Shown here piece after piece: positions 63,500 to 64,000 of a stretch of DNA of 64,000 nt. The DNA is from Siphonodentalium dalli (lineage: Eukaryota > Mollusca > Scaphopoda > Gadilida > Siphonodentaliidae): assembly GCA_032622095.1 (NCBI GenBank), contig CP136066.1:53842609-53906608 (forward strand). The letters are read 5' to 3'. The notes under the pieces are model-generated. The model was not told the origin of the DNA. It ran no database searches and saw nothing but the letters and a program-made list of their open reading frames with translations. The translations under genes and the position numbers were made by a program. Within the stretch, counting starts at the first letter, position 1; each line of letters starts with the position of its first letter.

Positions 63500-64000
63500 G
63501 TAAGTGTAATTATGTTCTTTTTCAAGTGGCATCAAGTTTGCCCAATTGTATAGAGTCACTTTCAATAAAATGACCTTTTTTTTAGTAAATTAGAGACTAA
63601 ATTATTGTCCTTGGAAGCTTATCATGTGTCACAATTGTGACAATTCACCTGACGAGCTTAACACAAGCGAAATCATTTACACTATATTTTAACACAAAAA
63701 GTATTGGTACACCAATACCTAATTACCTAAGTTATCATACTTAACAAGCAATTTACTTACGACAATTTATACCGACCTACTCTTTACTAAGACAGTTAGG
63801 CTTCCCTTGCTAAACTCTAACCTTTATAGTAAATTCATCATTGTTGAATTTGGCTTTCAGCAATCGAGACAAACCCGTTCTAGATGATGACCAAGTTATA
63901 GATATCAAAATTGGCAGAAATGTTTATTCGATTCGCAGAGACGGAACAGAATACATTGTTATATGTTGTACGTTGACTAATGGGTGAACTTAGCTCTTTT
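63500..64000. other. MED24 intron 8, window end
   Basis: AT-rich sequence. A possible acceptor TGGCTTTCAG at 63860 followed by a 41-codon frame does not resemble the next part of MED24 (see findings). Confidence 0.4.

Overview
This is eukaryotic (animal) genomic DNA, AT-rich and heavily loaded with repeats. Nothing bacterial is present: there are no operons, no long intact ORFs, and the coding signal lies in short exons bounded by GT/AG splice sites. Dispersed repeats ending in GGACGGACGG-type blocks resemble those I know from lophotrochozoan genomes (molluscs, brachiopods), so a marine lophotrochozoan is my guess; phylum and species cannot be fixed from this window.

Two conserved genes stand head to head. 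On the minus strand, 39108 down to 1485 (and continuing past the left edge), lies an orthologue of PPP1R21 (KLRAQ1), a coiled-coil subunit of the endosomal FERRY complex and PP1 partner. I place 18 exons coding 704 residues with every splice phase consistent; only about the last 80-90 residues should lie outside. On the plus strand, from 47131 past the right edge, lies the N-terminal part of MED24 (TRAP100), a Mediator tail subunit: eight coding exons, about 360 residues. The roughly 8 kb between the two starts holds transposon debris, palindrome clusters and one unassigned ORF (40231-40611).

The most striking observation is MED24 exon 3. A 99-bp unit holding the end of intron 2, the 3' splice site and most of the exon is tandemly repeated eight times (50704-51540), plus a decayed ninth copy split off by a MITE. 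Because 99 is a multiple of three and every unit is open, any of eight acceptors could be used in frame, adding 0 to 7 blocks of 33 residues to the protein.

The introns are a layered record of DNA transposition. Several TTAA-flanked families (piggyBac-like MITEs), TA-flanked families (Tc1/mariner-like) and families with 8-bp target duplications (hAT-like) can be delimited, often with exact duplications and clear nesting order. A 67-bp near-perfect palindrome recurs at least 11 times inside elements whose outer terminal repeats are unrelated. One hAT-like element (35913-38013) retains a BED zinc-finger remnant and was itself split by a GC-rich element flanked by 12-bp direct repeats. Another hAT-like element (56151-59288) has had its right end plus its target duplication and host flank amplified into a 2.4-kb minisatellite. 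Other repeats: a 43-bp array at the left edge, a 39-bp minisatellite (about 44 units) in MED24 intron 1, two clusters of short perfect palindromes (43.6-44.7 kb and 61.2-61.6 kb), and a decayed LINE in PPP1R21 intron 1.
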